64,000 bases of DNA from Nitrosomonas communis. GTDB taxonomy: Bacteria > Pseudomonadota > Gammaproteobacteria > Burkholderiales > Nitrosomonadaceae. The stretch's first letter is position 1, and every line of letters begins with the position of its first letter. The notes under the pieces were generated by a model. The model saw only the letters and a list, made by a program, of their open reading frames with translations, was not told the origin of the DNA and did no database searches. Below, piece after piece: positions 1 to 8,676 of the stretch. A program made the translations under genes and the position numbers. The stretch lies in contig NZ_FOUB01000003.1 in the NCBI RefSeq assembly GCF_900114745.1, forward strand, positions 62,001-126,000, in the 5' to 3' direction.

Positions 1-2
1 TA

Positions 3-290
3 GGTGGCGCATGGCTCGCCACCCACACGGGTACATTGGTTGTGCCAGTTGCACACAATGCTGGAGAATTTTGGGGGAGAAATTCATTTATCAAATATCC
101 TGGAACGATTACAGTAAGTATTGGCAAACCCATCGATCCCACCGGTATGGAGCCTGATGAGCTTAATGCACGTGTACAAGCGTGGATAGAAACTGAGGTG
201 TCGCGTATCAGCGATTTTGGAAAAGAAGGGCGTGATGATGAACAATTTATTTCGATCTCGAACGAGTCATTCAAAGACGCTGATAAATGA
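3..290 (+). CDS. plsC: 1-acyl-sn-glycerol-3-phosphate acyltransferase, C-terminal part (cut by window edge)
   Basis: The reading frame is open from the first bases of the window and ends at 290, so only the last ~95 residues are visible. They start GGAWLATHTG and continue through VPVAHNAGEFW and a KYPGTITVSIGKPID stretch, which is the typical C-terminal part of PlsC-family lysophosphatidate acyltransferases, membrane-associated enzymes that make phosphatidic acid. The catalytic HX4D motif would lie upstream, outside the window. The end overlaps the start of the next gene, so the two are probably cotranscribed. The family is inferred from the C-terminal pattern only. Confidence 0.75.
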   Translation, partial: GGAWLATHTGTLVVPVAHNAGEFWGRNSFIKYPGTITVSIGKPIDPTGMEPDELNARVQAWIETEVSRISDFGKEGRDDEQFISISNESFKDADK

Positions 291-987
291 GGCGCGTACT
301 ATTACCCTGGCCGACAAGACAATCGGTTACACGCTTATTCGTCGTAACCGGAAAACGATTGGCCTGAAAATTAATCGAGAGGGTTTAACGGTTAGGGTCC
401 CTTTGCAAGCGACTCTCAGCAGAATAGAGCAAGTACTGCACAGTAAAGCTGCATGGGTCATTAGAAGTCTGGAGATATGGAAAGAGAAAAAAATTATCCA
501 GCCTCAGTGGTGTCTGGATAGCACTTTTTGGCTATTAGGTGATCCCTATCGATTGGTCTTGACTGAATCAGAAAAACTGCAACTGATTTCGCAAAATAAT
601 AAAACAGATCAAATTCAGGAAATAACCCGGCAAATTGCTTCGCTAACTCCGTGTCGAATCGAGAAATTCGTAATGACTTGGTATCGTAAACAAGCGCGGG
701 CGTATATGAGTGAGCGGGTGGCGCTCTATGCAGCTAAATTAGGTGTGCCATTGCCAAAAGTGAGATTATCCAGTGCGCGCACTCGCTGGGGAAGCTGTAG
801 TTCAAATGGGACAGTATCCCTTAACTGGCGGTTAATACAGTTGCCGCTTTCCCTGATGGATTACGTGGTAGCGCATGAATTATCTCACCTGATCGAAATG
901 AATCATTCTGCAGCATTTTGGAAAGTAGTCGAGAGCATATATCCAGATTACCGGCAAGCGCGGGCGGAGTTAAAAAAAATCGACTGA
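235..987 (+). CDS. YgjP-like M48-type zinc metallopeptidase
   Basis: This is a protein of about 250 residues of the DUF45/YgjP family (SprT/M48-like metallopeptidases). The zinc signature is clear near the C-terminus: HELSH at about residues 214-218, followed by LIEMNHS, which can supply a further ligand. The WGSCS segment ahead of it is typical of the family. I chose ATG 235 because AGAAGG lies just upstream; an in-frame TTG at 217 would also be possible. It overlaps the acyltransferase end by about 55 bases, as in many proteobacteria where plsC and this gene are neighbours. The physiological substrate is unknown. Confidence 0.85.
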   Translation: MMNNLFRSRTSHSKTLINEARTITLADKTIGYTLIRRNRKTIGLKINREGLTVRVPLQATLSRIEQVLHSKAAWVIRSLEIWKEKKIIQPQWCLDSTFWLLGDPYRLVLTESEKLQLISQNNKTDQIQEITRQIASLTPCRIEKFVMTWYRKQARAYMSERVALYAAKLGVPLPKVRLSSARTRWGSCSSNGTVSLNWRLIQLPLSLMDYVVAHELSHLIEMNHSAAFWKVVESIYPDYRQARAELKKID

Positions 988-1015
988 CGAGAAGATGTGC
1001 TCCAGAATTTTATTT

Positions 1016-1120
1016 AATTCCATTTCTAAATCAAAACTGATTTTGTCGGCTTTACCTTGCCGTATTATTGATACTGTCTGCGGCTCGCCTTCGTGTCATT
1101 TTTGATTTAGAAATGGAATA
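1016..1120 (+). repeat. Dispersed palindromic element, copy 1 (MITE-like)
   Basis: Copy 1 of the family. The left end ATTCCATTTCTAAATCAAAA is mirrored by TTTTTGATTTAGAAATGGAAT on the right. The interior holds the conserved core GCCGTATTATTGATACTGTC and CGGCTCGCCTTCG. It lies between two convergent genes, the metalloprotease and the antiporter. Confidence 0.9.
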
Positions 1121-1139
1121 AGGTGGCCGTTCCGTAGGG

Positions 1140-1183
1140 AAAAACGACTATTTAGGCTGCTCTCAGCAGGAATAGTCGTTTTT
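1140..1183. terminator. Bidirectional rho-independent terminator
   Basis: AAAAACGACTATT pairs with AATAGTCGTTTTT around a loop that itself contains CTGCT/AGCAG pairing. The A-run on one side and T-run on the other let it serve both converging genes; it lies 15 bases beyond the antiporter stop codon. Confidence 0.75.
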
Positions 1184-1198
1184 AGGTTGCTGCAATTG

Positions 1199-2890
1199 TT
1201 ACGGGGCAAAGCGTTGTAGTATATGGTTCGTCATCCCTTTGGCGAGTTCCTCTTCTCCAAAGAACACAGTGCCAATCTTCTCTTTTTGCAGGAACTGTGA
1301 CTCATCTTCACTGTGAGTGCGCAGCACGATTTCGATATGCGGGTTAAGTGTACGTGTAATTTCAGCAATTTGCCGCACGTTGAGGGTGTCAGGCGTTGCG
1401 ACAACCAACATTGCTGCCCCTGCAATATGTGCCTGGATGAGCACAGCTGGATCAGCCGCATTACCCGATACAGCAGCCACACCTTTCTTACGCAGATCCT
1501 CTACTAGCTCTCGGTTTTGTTCAGCAACCACATAGGGAATTTTGCGTTTATCCAGCTCCTTGGCGATGCGCCGTCCCACACGGCCATAGCCTACCAGCAC
1601 CACTTGTCCTTCAAGATATTTGCGTTCGGTTGTTACCGGTAGCTCAGCGAAGGGATCCTCGCGGTGTTCCAGACGACGAGCCAATTCCGAACGCTGGAGA
1701 ACCCAATTACTGATCGGTATAACTGCAGCAAATACAAATGGATTCAACGCTATGGAGATGAGCGCCCCAGCGAGAACCAAATCCATTCCTTCTGAAGAAA
1801 GCAAACCTAGTGATATTCCTAGTCCAGCAAGAATAAAAGAAAATTCCCCGATCTGTGCCAGGCTGGCAGCTACCAGCAATGCTGTATTAAGTGGATAGCG
1901 GAAGGCAAGTACAAGTCCCATTGCTGCGATTGATTTCCCGACGATGATAATCGCAACAACGCCGAGGACATACATCGGTTTCTCCATCAATATCTGTGGA
2001 TCGAAGAGCATACCTACAGAGACAAAGAACAGTACAGAAAAGGCATCGCGCAGTGGTAGCGATTCTTCAGCTGCGCGATGACTGAATTCCGATTCACGCA
2101 TGACCATTCCTGCAAAGAAAGCTCCTAGTGCAAATGACACATTGAACAATGCTGCTGCACTGTAGGCGACACCGATCGCTGCTGCGATAACTGACAAAGT
2201 GAAGAGCTCTCGCGAACCGATACTTGCGACTTGCCATAATAACCACGGTAACATACGGCGCCCGCCGATCAGCATCAGGGCAAGAAAAGCCGAGACCTCA
2301 AGAAGTGTCTGTCCAACCGTGCGCCATAACGGAACAGCGTCTTCGGTGGAGGTGACCGTTCCACCTAATATACCCGCAAATGAGGGTAATAGTACCAAAA
2401 TGAGTACAGTAGCGAGATCTTCAACTACCAGCCAACCCACGGCGATTCGCCCGTTCATGGTTTCGAGTATGCCTCGTGCTTCAAGGGCTTTGAGCAATAC
2501 GACGGTACTAGCACAAGATAGAGAGAGCCCAAAAACCAAGCCGGTACCAAAGTCCCAACCCCACCACGAGGCTATAAGCATGCCTAGCGCAGTCGCCAGC
2601 CCCATCTGTACTACGGCACCGGGTAGGGCGATACGCTTAACTGCAAGCAGATCGTCAAGAGAAAAATGCAAGCCCACACCGAACATCAGCAGCATAACCC
2701 CAATTTCTGACAACTGTGAGGCGATGTTGACATCAGCGACGTAACCTGGTGTTGATGGCCCAATGGCTATCCCTGCCAGTAGATAGCCAACCAAAGCGGG
2801 AATCTTGAGTCGCTCAGCAATGAAGCCGAATATCAGGGCAAGACCAAATCCAGCAGCAATAGTGGTTATCAATGAGATGTTATGTTCCAT
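1199..2890 (-). CDS. KefB/YbaL-type monovalent cation:proton antiporter
   Basis: This 563-residue inner-membrane protein of the CPA2 family has about twelve hydrophobic segments over residues 1-395, followed by a cytoplasmic RCK/TrkA-N domain from about residue 425. That domain opens with a Rossmann motif (VVLVGYGRVGRR). Length and arrangement match E. coli YbaL and KefB. Such proteins exchange K+ or Na+ for protons, gated by a nucleotide or glutathione adduct bound to the RCK domain. No KefG/KefF partner is adjacent, so the YbaL-like assignment is the safer one. It is transcribed alone and ends at a strong terminator. Confidence 0.85.
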   Translation of the reverse strand: MEHNISLITTIAAGFGLALIFGFIAERLKIPALVGYLLAGIAIGPSTPGYVADVNIASQLSEIGVMLLMFGVGLHFSLDDLLAVKRIALPGAVVQMGLATALGMLIASWWGWDFGTGLVFGLSLSCASTVVLLKALEARGILETMNGRIAVGWLVVEDLATVLILVLLPSFAGILGGTVTSTEDAVPLWRTVGQTLLEVSAFLALMLIGGRRMLPWLLWQVASIGSRELFTLSVIAAAIGVAYSAAALFNVSFALGAFFAGMVMRESEFSHRAAEESLPLRDAFSVLFFVSVGMLFDPQILMEKPMYVLGVVAIIIVGKSIAAMGLVLAFRYPLNTALLVAASLAQIGEFSFILAGLGISLGLLSSEGMDLVLAGALISIALNPFVFAAVIPISNWVLQRSELARRLEHREDPFAELPVTTERKYLEGQVVLVGYGRVGRRIAKELDKRKIPYVVAEQNRELVEDLRKKGVAAVSGNAADPAVLIQAHIAGAAMLVVATPDTLNVRQIAEITRTLNPHIEIVLRTHSEDESQFLQKEKIGTVFFGEEELAKGMTNHILQRFAP

Positions 2891-3240
2891 TCAGTTTACC
2901 TTTGGTTATAGCGGCAGTAATAGGTGAGTTTTATCAATCATTCTACAGTCAACTCGATGCGTGCAACCAATCGTCTTATTCTACAGCCTGACAGGCTTAT
3001 TAAGAGTCTTCTAAAATAAAAAGGCTGTTGACTAGAAATTAATTAGTATCTCATGAGGATGATAGTATTTGCTGATCACGGCTGGGTAATGCCAGTTTCT
3101 ATTGTTGGATATTCTGCATATAATGTTTCAAGCTATGCAGAGGGCAAGCAATTCATCCAAGGCTTTTCAGTATAGTTATTAAATAAATGATTCTACAGAC
3201 AAACTTCTTAACTATTAAGTACTACAAGCAAGGAGAGAAA
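2891..3240. other. Intergenic region between divergent genes
   Basis: About 350 bases separate the divergent antiporter and cytochrome genes. The stretch is AT-rich and must hold both promoters, but I see no convincing -35/-10 pair or operator. An in-frame extension of the cytochrome upstream to 3187 exists but lacks a ribosome-binding site. Confidence 0.5.
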
Positions 3241-3765
3241 ATGAAGTACCGATTTAAATTCATTACCCTGGTCTGCACATTTTTACCTTTTTATGCCCAT
3301 AGCGGAGGTGATCCTGATTTTGTCAAATTTCCTGAGGGTTATCAGCAAGCCTTTACCCAATACGATACTGCCAATCGAGCCAATCAGACGCAGGTGGCAA
3401 AATTCTATGCTAATGATATTGCTATTGCGAGTTACAAAAAAGGCGAAGAAGCAACACCCGGGTCAGTGGTTGTCATGGAAATATATGAGCCTAAAAAAGA
3501 TGCGGCTGGCAAGATCATTTCAGGTAAAGAGGGTATTTTTGAAATTGAAAAACTGGCAGCCGTTGCAGTGATGGAAAAAAGAAGTGATTGGGACAAAGCT
3601 TTCTCTCAGGAGAATCGCACAGGCGACTGGGGATTTGCTGTGTATAACCCGAATGGTACGCCCAAAAGCAACGACTTGAATTGTGTTCAGTGCCATACTC
3701 CTTTGAAAAATCAGGACTATCTATTTAGCTTCCAGAAGCTGGTTGATTTTGCAAAGAAAAACTGA
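3241..3765 (+). CDS. Cytochrome P460-family periplasmic c-type haem protein
   Basis: This 174-residue protein starts at ATG 3241, preceded by a strong AAGGAGAG site. An N-terminal signal peptide (KYRFKF plus a hydrophobic stretch ending near AHSGG) sends it to the periplasm. A single haem c motif, CVQCH, lies at about residues 148-152, and the flanking DWGFAVYNP and LFSFQKLVDFA segments match the P460/cytochrome c'-beta fold. Cytochrome P460 of ammonia oxidisers oxidises hydroxylamine and uses a haem-crosslinked lysine. My manual alignment puts Met (in VVVMEIY) where that lysine should be, so this may be a non-crosslinked, NO-binding relative. It is monocistronic, with its own terminator. Confidence 0.75.
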   Translation: MKYRFKFITLVCTFLPFYAHSGGDPDFVKFPEGYQQAFTQYDTANRANQTQVAKFYANDIAIASYKKGEEATPGSVVVMEIYEPKKDAAGKIISGKEGIFEIEKLAAVAVMEKRSDWDKAFSQENRTGDWGFAVYNPNGTPKSNDLNCVQCHTPLKNQDYLFSFQKLVDFAKKN

Positions 3766-3801
3766 TAGTTAATGTAAGATAAATACTATTGGTAAGCTAT
3801 G

Positions 3802-3840
3802 AACAGGCTACAAGTTTCTAGAAACTTGTAGCCTGTTTTA
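3802..3840 (+). terminator. Rho-independent terminator of the P460-family gene
   Basis: An 18-base perfect inverted repeat, AACAGGCTACAAGTTTCT and its complement, is followed by TTTTA. It begins 36 bases after the cytochrome stop codon. Confidence 0.85.
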
Positions 3841-3898
3841 TTATCTGACTTTGGAAAATAGTAATAGGAGTAACTACGTGCTGAAGTATGGATCATTT

Positions 3899-4001
3899 AT
3901 TCCACTTCTAAATTAAACCTGATTTTGCCAGCTTCACCTTGGCGTATTATATAAACTGTTTACAGCTTGCCTTCGTGTCATGTTTGATTTAGGTATGGAA
4001 T
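3899..4001 (+). repeat. Dispersed palindromic element, copy 2 (MITE-like), upstream of hupE
   Basis: This is a more diverged copy: termini ATTCCACTTCTAAATTAAA and TTTGATTTAGGTATGGAAT, core GGCGTATTATATAAACTGTTTA. It ends about 86 bases before the likely hupE start, so the promoter of the nickel/hydrogenase-maturation operon lies inside or right beside it. Confidence 0.8.
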
Positions 4002-4087
4002 GAGCAATTTTATTTTTAGTGAATACTGAATTAGCGGCGCGTTGCTATTCGCTATCGGATAGGAAACAAATGCTTAAGGAAATTAGA

Positions 4088-4699
4088 ATGAAAGTCTCGA
4101 TAAGATATTTTGTTATCAAATTATTACTATTGTCCTCTCTGGCGTTTTTTCCCATGGTTAACTCCTCATTAGCTTATGCTCATACTGGTATTGACACTCA
4201 GAATGGCTGGGTACACGGTTTTATTCATCCTGTAGGTGGACTGGATCATGTGCTTGCTATGATCGCTGTGGGTCTATGGGCAACTCAAATCGGGGGGCAT
4301 GTCGTATGGCTAGTACCTTTTACTTTTGTTGCTGTCATGACATTGGGTGGATTAGCAGGGATAATTGCGGTTCCTTTTGGATATACTGAAGTCGGTATTA
4401 TTATTTCACTGCTGGTTTTCGGTATGTTGATTGCCGCTTCAATCCGATTGCCACTGACTATAAGCGCTATCATAGCCGGTATTTTCGCGTTTTGTCATGG
4501 TTATGCCCATGGAGCAGAAATGTCCCAAAATGTCTCAGGACTTACTTATGCGATGGGATTTGTATCTGCTACTGCATTACTTCATGCTTTGGGTATAGGT
4601 ATAGGCATATTCATTAAACACAAAGGAAGCGTACAATGGTTAAAACTGGTCGGAATAGGGGTAATTTTGTACGGAAGTAGCATGGTTTTGATCGGGTAA
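4088..4699 (+). CDS. hupE: HupE/UreJ-family nickel permease
   Basis: This membrane protein of about 203 residues has a signal-like N-terminus ending near AYAHTG and six or so hydrophobic segments. The family signature HPVGGLDHVLAM (HPxxGxDHxL) is present near the start, and FCHGYAHGAEM gives a second histidine motif. HupE/UreJ proteins carry Ni2+ across the membrane for NiFe hydrogenase or urease. ATG 4088 is chosen for the AAGGAA site ahead of it; a GTG at 4019 and an ATG at 4070 are in frame. The downstream hyp genes point to hydrogenase rather than urease. Confidence 0.85.
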   Translation: MKVSIRYFVIKLLLLSSLAFFPMVNSSLAYAHTGIDTQNGWVHGFIHPVGGLDHVLAMIAVGLWATQIGGHVVWLVPFTFVAVMTLGGLAGIIAVPFGYTEVGIIISLLVFGMLIAASIRLPLTISAIIAGIFAFCHGYAHGAEMSQNVSGLTYAMGFVSATALLHALGIGIGIFIKHKGSVQWLKLVGIGVILYGSSMVLIG

Positions 4700-4849
4700 G
4701 AGATAATTGAAAACGTAGTTTCCCTAACCAACCTGATGAGTGCTCCAATCACTGTGTTGGATGGTATGCGCTCCTCACCTATCCGCTTGGTAGGTAGCTA
4801 CGCGGAAAATTCATTTTCACAATCTTTGAAATGCTGGGTAGAATCGTGT

Positions 4850-5191
4850 ATGCATGAAATGTCATTGGCTGAAAATGTCTTGCAGATCATCGAAGAAGCA
4901 GTGCATCATCAGTCTTTTACACGCGTCAAAACGGTGTGGCTGGAAATTGGCCAGTTGACTTGTGTAGAGCCGGAAGCATTGCGTTTCTGTTTTGACGTTG
5001 TGATGCGTGGCAGTGTCGCTCAGCATGCGAGGCTGGAAATTATTGATATAGCAGGATTAGGTTGGTGCAAAATATGTATGCAAGAAGTGCCTATGGCTAC
5101 ACTTTATGCTGTTTGCTCACAATGTGGCAATTTTGGGCTTGAAGTATTATGTGGCGATACCTTGCGTGTCAAAGAACTTGAAGTTGAATAG
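4850..5191 (+). CDS. hypA: Hydrogenase nickel-incorporation protein HypA
   Basis: This 113-residue protein delivers nickel to the large subunit of NiFe hydrogenase. It starts MHEMSL, where His2 is the conserved nickel ligand; this fixes the start at ATG 4850, although the frame is open to 4736. The structural zinc site is complete, with two CxxC motifs at residues 73-76 and 89-92. It is followed after 14 bases by hypB, its GTPase partner. The 150 bases between hupE and hypA carry nothing I recognise. Confidence 0.93.
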   Translation: MHEMSLAENVLQIIEEAVHHQSFTRVKTVWLEIGQLTCVEPEALRFCFDVVMRGSVAQHARLEIIDIAGLGWCKICMQEVPMATLYAVCSQCGNFGLEVLCGDTLRVKELEVE

Positions 5192-5205
5192 AGGGAGGGA
5201 CTATC

Positions 5206-6123
5206 ATGTGTACAACATGCGGCTGCGGACATGGTTTGATACAGATAGGTGGAAAACGATTGCAGCATTCCCGTAAACCAGTGGGAGTAATCCGTTACCG
5301 AATGCCTACCAGTATGTCAAGGCAAACTTCTCTGCAGCCATCGGCTCATTATCCTGTTCATAAGCCTGACCTGATTGATTTTGGTTCAGGATCTGCGGAA
5401 GCGCATGCACCAGGCATGAGTCAAGCACGCATGGTAACAATTGAACGTGATATTCTAGCCAAGAATAACCTTTATGCTGAGGCCAATCGCTGTTACTTGA
5501 CTGAGCGCGGAATTTTTGCACTCAATCTTGTCTCCAGCCCTGGTTCTGGCAAAACGACCTTATTGGTTCAGACGATTGCTGCCTTGCGAGAAGAGCAGCG
5601 TATGTACGTGATCGAGGGTGATCAGCAGACAGAAAATGATGCCGCGCGTATTCGTGCCTGCGGTGTCCCTGCCTTGCAAATTAACACAGGTAAGGGGTGT
5701 CATCTGGATGCTTACATGGTGAATCAAGCAATGCAGCAGCTTGCTGTGCGAGAGGATAGTGTATTATTTATTGAAAATGTCGGCAATCTGGTTTGTCCGG
5801 CCAGTTTTGATCTGGGCGAGGCACATAAGGTAGTCATCCTTTCTGTGACAGAAGGTGAAGACAAGCCGCTCAAATATCCAGATATGTTTCGTGCCGCAGA
5901 TCTGCTATTACTCAACAAATGCGATTTACTGCCTTATCTGACCTTTGATACCGAACTCGCAATTAACTATGCCCATCGCATTAACCCTTCACTGAGAGTG
6001 ATTCAGCTTTCAGCTTTAAGAGGGGAAGGAATGTCGGAATGGATAGACTGGATTAATGTTGGCTATCATCAGGTGGTAGCGAGCAAGAAGAAAATAGAAA
6101 ATTCTCAACATCATGTTGATTAG
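5206..6123 (+). CDS. hypB: Hydrogenase maturation GTPase HypB
   Basis: This is a 305-residue G3E-family GTPase that supplies nickel to HypA and the hydrogenase precursor. The N-terminus MCTTCGCG carries the high-affinity nickel motif (CxxCGC). A P-loop, SPGSGKTT, is at about residues 111-118, with ENVGNLVCP and NKCDLLP as later G-domain motifs. The linker (residues 10-75) lacks the long histidine-rich tract of some HypBs, so it probably does not store nickel. A GAGGGAGG site precedes ATG 5206. Its 3' end overlaps hypF by 11 bases. Confidence 0.95.
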   Translation: MCTTCGCGHGLIQIGGKRLQHSRKPVGVIRYRMPTSMSRQTSLQPSAHYPVHKPDLIDFGSGSAEAHAPGMSQARMVTIERDILAKNNLYAEANRCYLTERGIFALNLVSSPGSGKTTLLVQTIAALREEQRMYVIEGDQQTENDAARIRACGVPALQINTGKGCHLDAYMVNQAMQQLAVREDSVLFIENVGNLVCPASFDLGEAHKVVILSVTEGEDKPLKYPDMFRAADLLLLNKCDLLPYLTFDTELAINYAHRINPSLRVIQLSALRGEGMSEWIDWINVGYHQVVASKKKIENSQHHVD

Positions 6124-7249
6124 CTCTACTTGGACTGATTTGCCTTTCCATTTTATTGAACTTCCTTTTACCATACCCTCGGTGCTGGCCTGTGGTGCTT
6201 GGTTAAAAAATACAGTTTGCGTTACACGAAGCCATACTGCTTTAGTCTCGCCGGTAATTGGAGATCTTGATACTGTAAACGCACGCAGTAGGCTGGATGA
6301 AACCGTGCTCCACATGTGCCAGATGCTTAATGTGCAGCCTAAAGTGGTAGCACATGACCTGCATCCTGATTTTTACAGTACGCAATTTGCACATACTTAT
6401 GCAGCACAGCATGATTTACCGATTCTCGCGGTGCAACATCACCATGCTCACATTGCTGCCATTTGTGCGGAGCATGGGATCAGTGACGCTGTGTTAGGTC
6501 TAGCCTTGGATGGGGTAGGGTTGGGTATAGACAAGATGCCTTGGGGTGGAGAATTGTTACGTGTGGAAGGGGGATATTTTGAACGTCTGGGTCATTTGGC
6601 TACACTTGCTATGCCAGGTGGTGATCGGGCAGCGCGTGAACCCTGGCGTATGGCCGCATCAGCGTTATTCACTCTAGGGTATGCTCATGAGATAGCGTTG
6701 CGTTTCCCCGCTCAGCCAGCAGCTAATACTGTGGTTGCCATGCTACAACGTAATTTGAATTGCCCGGCTACTTCGAGCATGGGGCGGCTATTCGATACGG
6801 TTGCTGGCTTATTGGGAGTAAATGAAACTCAATCTCATGAGGCTCAGGCTGCCATTCATTTACAGACATTGGCCGCCTCTTATGGTAAGGCAGCTTCTCT
6901 TGAGGAGGGTTACCAAATTACCGCCAATAATGTTCTCGATTTTTCTCCGTTGCTTGCCTGGCTTATGCAATGTGCTGATGTAGCCAAGGGTGCTGCTGTA
7001 TTTCATGCTACTATCGCTGATGGACTTGCCAAGTGGGTAGCGCTCGCTGCCAGTAAATACCATTGTGCTCGGATTGCACTAGGAGGAGGGTGTTTTCATA
7101 ATGAATTATTACTGCAACTATTGAGTCAGCATCTTGCTGAAAATAACCTAAAAGTATTATATGCAAAACAGTTGCCACCTAATGACAGTGCTATTTCTTT
7201 AGGTCAAGCCTGGATAGCTGCACAACGGTATGAATCAATCGGCGCTTGA
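6113..7249 (+). CDS. hypF: Short HypF: Kae1-like carbamoyltransferase domain only
   Basis: Full-length HypF (~750 residues) has acylphosphatase, zinc-finger, YrdC and Kae1-like domains and makes the thiocarbamate precursor of the hydrogenase CN ligands. This protein has only 378 residues and covers just the C-terminal Kae1-like part: [13 protein letters not shown] at the start, [10 protein letters not shown] with metal-binding histidines, DGVGLG, and [10 protein letters not shown] near the end. The N-terminal domains are absent, not frameshifted, because upstream is intact hypB. A similarly short HypF1 in Ralstonia eutropha is known to function, so this is probably a working variant. No hypC, hypD, hypE or hydrogenase gene is in the window. 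Confidence 0.88.
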   Translation: MLISSTWTDLPFHFIELPFTIPSVLACGAWLKNTVCVTRSHTALVSPVIGDLDTVNARSRLDETVLHMCQMLNVQPKVVAHDLHPDFYSTQFAHTYAAQHDLPILAVQHHHAHIAAICAEHGISDAVLGLALDGVGLGIDKMPWGGELLRVEGGYFERLGHLATLAMPGGDRAAREPWRMAASALFTLGYAHEIALRFPAQPAANTVVAMLQRNLNCPATSSMGRLFDTVAGLLGVNETQSHEAQAAIHLQTLAASYGKAASLEEGYQITANNVLDFSPLLAWLMQCADVAKGAAVFHATIADGLAKWVALAASKYHCARIALGGGCFHNELLLQLLSQHLAENNLKVLYAKQLPPNDSAISLGQAWIAAQRYESIGA

Positions 7250-7380
7250 AGATTATCGTTTACTTGTATACCTCCTCTAATCAGAATTCTCAGTATCTGT
7301 TATAGTTAAGCATTTTGTCATTTGCAAATGTTTTACTGGACGATTAGGAGAAATGGATATATTTTTCGTGAGCATAAGTT

Positions 7381-8328
7381 ATGCGTAGCATTGCTATTTT
7401 ACTTTTTACCTTTTTGACAACGGCACTGGCACAAGCTACGACTTGGACATTGCCACCATCGGATATTGATATTATTGGTCAAGTAAAGGTTATAGAGGCG
7501 AGCCAAGAGGATACTCTGCTTGATATTGCGCGCCAGTATGGTATTGGGCAGGATGCAATATTGTTGGCTAATCCTTTCGTTGATCGTTGGCTCCCTTCTG
7601 AAGGCACCAAGGTGGTCATACCGGGTCGATACATTCTTCCACAGGCTGAGCGTACCGGCTTGGTGATTAATCTACCTGAAATGCGCCTTTATTATTTTCC
7701 CAAACCTGAGAAAGGAAAGAAACCAGTCGTCATTACTCATCCTATCAGCATAGGCAGAATGGATTGGAGTACGCCAATGGGTAAAACTACTGTCGTCAGG
7801 AAACAAAAAGATCCTACGTGGATACCGCCTCAATCACTCAAGAAAGAGGCTATAGAAGCAGGCAATCCACCACTGCCGGATTTCGTACCGCCTGGACCGA
7901 CCAATCCATTAGGGCGGCATGCGCTCTATCTCGGTACTGCAGGTTATCTCATCCATGGCACTGACAAGCCCTTTGGAATAGGTATGCGCGTCACTCATGG
8001 GTGCTTGCGCATGTATCCTGAAGATATCGAAAAATTGTTTGATCAGGTGCCTGCCGGAACGCCGGTGCAATTAGTCAATCAACCTATAAAACTTGGCTGG
8101 CTGGCTGGTTCGTTGTTTATAGAATTACATCCACCATTAGAAGAAAACGAGAAGGAGTATGCCGAGGATTATATGCAGAAAGTACGTGAAGCGATTGCCA
8201 TTTTTCTTGAGAAAAGCGCCAATGGTAAGAAAGCAAACCAAGCTAGAGAAGATATAATCATTGATGAAATGGCACTTGAGCTAGCAATGTTTGAAAAAAA
8301 TGGTATTCCGGTCCTGATTTCAAAATAA
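7381..8328 (+). CDS. L,D-transpeptidase (ErfK/YbiS/YcfS type) with LysM-like region
   Basis: This 315-residue periplasmic enzyme has a signal peptide (about residues 1-19, ending AQATT). A LysM-like segment follows at about residues 38-85, then the YkuD catalytic domain. The catalytic signature is intact: HGTD upstream and THGCLRM with the nucleophile at about Cys208. These enzymes form 3-3 crosslinks in peptidoglycan or attach Lpp lipoprotein to it. The convergent neighbour is an Lpp-like lipoprotein, which favours the anchoring role. The C-terminal ~70 residues after the domain are charged and of unknown use. Confidence 0.9.
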   Translation: MRSIAILLFTFLTTALAQATTWTLPPSDIDIIGQVKVIEASQEDTLLDIARQYGIGQDAILLANPFVDRWLPSEGTKVVIPGRYILPQAERTGLVINLPEMRLYYFPKPEKGKKPVVITHPISIGRMDWSTPMGKTTVVRKQKDPTWIPPQSLKKEAIEAGNPPLPDFVPPGPTNPLGRHALYLGTAGYLIHGTDKPFGIGMRVTHGCLRMYPEDIEKLFDQVPAGTPVQLVNQPIKLGWLAGSLFIELHPPLEENEKEYAEDYMQKVREAIAIFLEKSANGKKANQAREDIIIDEMALELAMFEKNGIPVLISK

Positions 8329-8343
8329 AGTGTAATAGGCAAT

Positions 8344-8369
8344 AAAAAAGCCCCAAATGGGGCTTTTTT
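8344..8369. terminator. Bidirectional rho-independent terminator
   Basis: AAAAAAGCCCC, loop AAAT, GGGGCTTTTTT. It lies between the converging transpeptidase and lipoprotein genes and can end both transcripts. Confidence 0.92.
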
Positions 8370-8388
8370 ATTTTGACTATATAAAAAA

Positions 8389-8676
8389 TTATTTATACAT
8401 TGATTTTTTAAACATACGATCAATTTTTTCTTCAGTTTGCATTGACCGTGAATTGGCTTCATTGGCAGTATTGAGTGCTCTGTTTGCAATATCTTTTGCT
8501 TCGTTTGCAGATGCTCTAGCTGCAGCAGCTTCTGATTTAGCAGAACTTGCATCTTGCTGAACAGCATTGAGCTGTGATTTTACTTCTTCGAGTTGCCCTG
8601 TAGTTGCACAACCAGATAATGCAACTAGAGCGCTTAGGGTTGTTACAGTGAATACATACTTAATTTTCTTATTCAT
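8389..8676 (-). CDS. Lpp/OprI-like outer-membrane murein lipoprotein
   Basis: This is a small lipoprotein of 95 residues. A lipobox LSGC puts the lipidated cysteine at residue 23. The remainder is one long, alanine-rich helix with heptad spacing (about residues 28-90), as in trimeric Lpp/OprI. It ends in lysine, the residue that L,D-transpeptidases link to meso-diaminopimelate in Lpp. GGAG before the second ATG supports the start at 8676; an upstream ATG at 8688 is also in frame. It faces an L,D-transpeptidase gene. Covalent attachment is inferred from the terminal Lys. Confidence 0.85.
   Translation of the reverse strand: MNKKIKYVFTVTTLSALVALSGCATTGQLEEVKSQLNAVQQDASSAKSEAAAARASANEAKDIANRALNTANEANSRSMQTEEKIDRMFKKSMYK

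Noticed and set aside
2199-2744. 181-residue frame opposite the antiporter gene
   Set aside because: A shadow of the real gene; low-complexity and without homology.
4736-4849. N-terminal extension of hypA
   Set aside because: HypA needs Met-His at its start for nickel binding; the extension has no site and no similarity.
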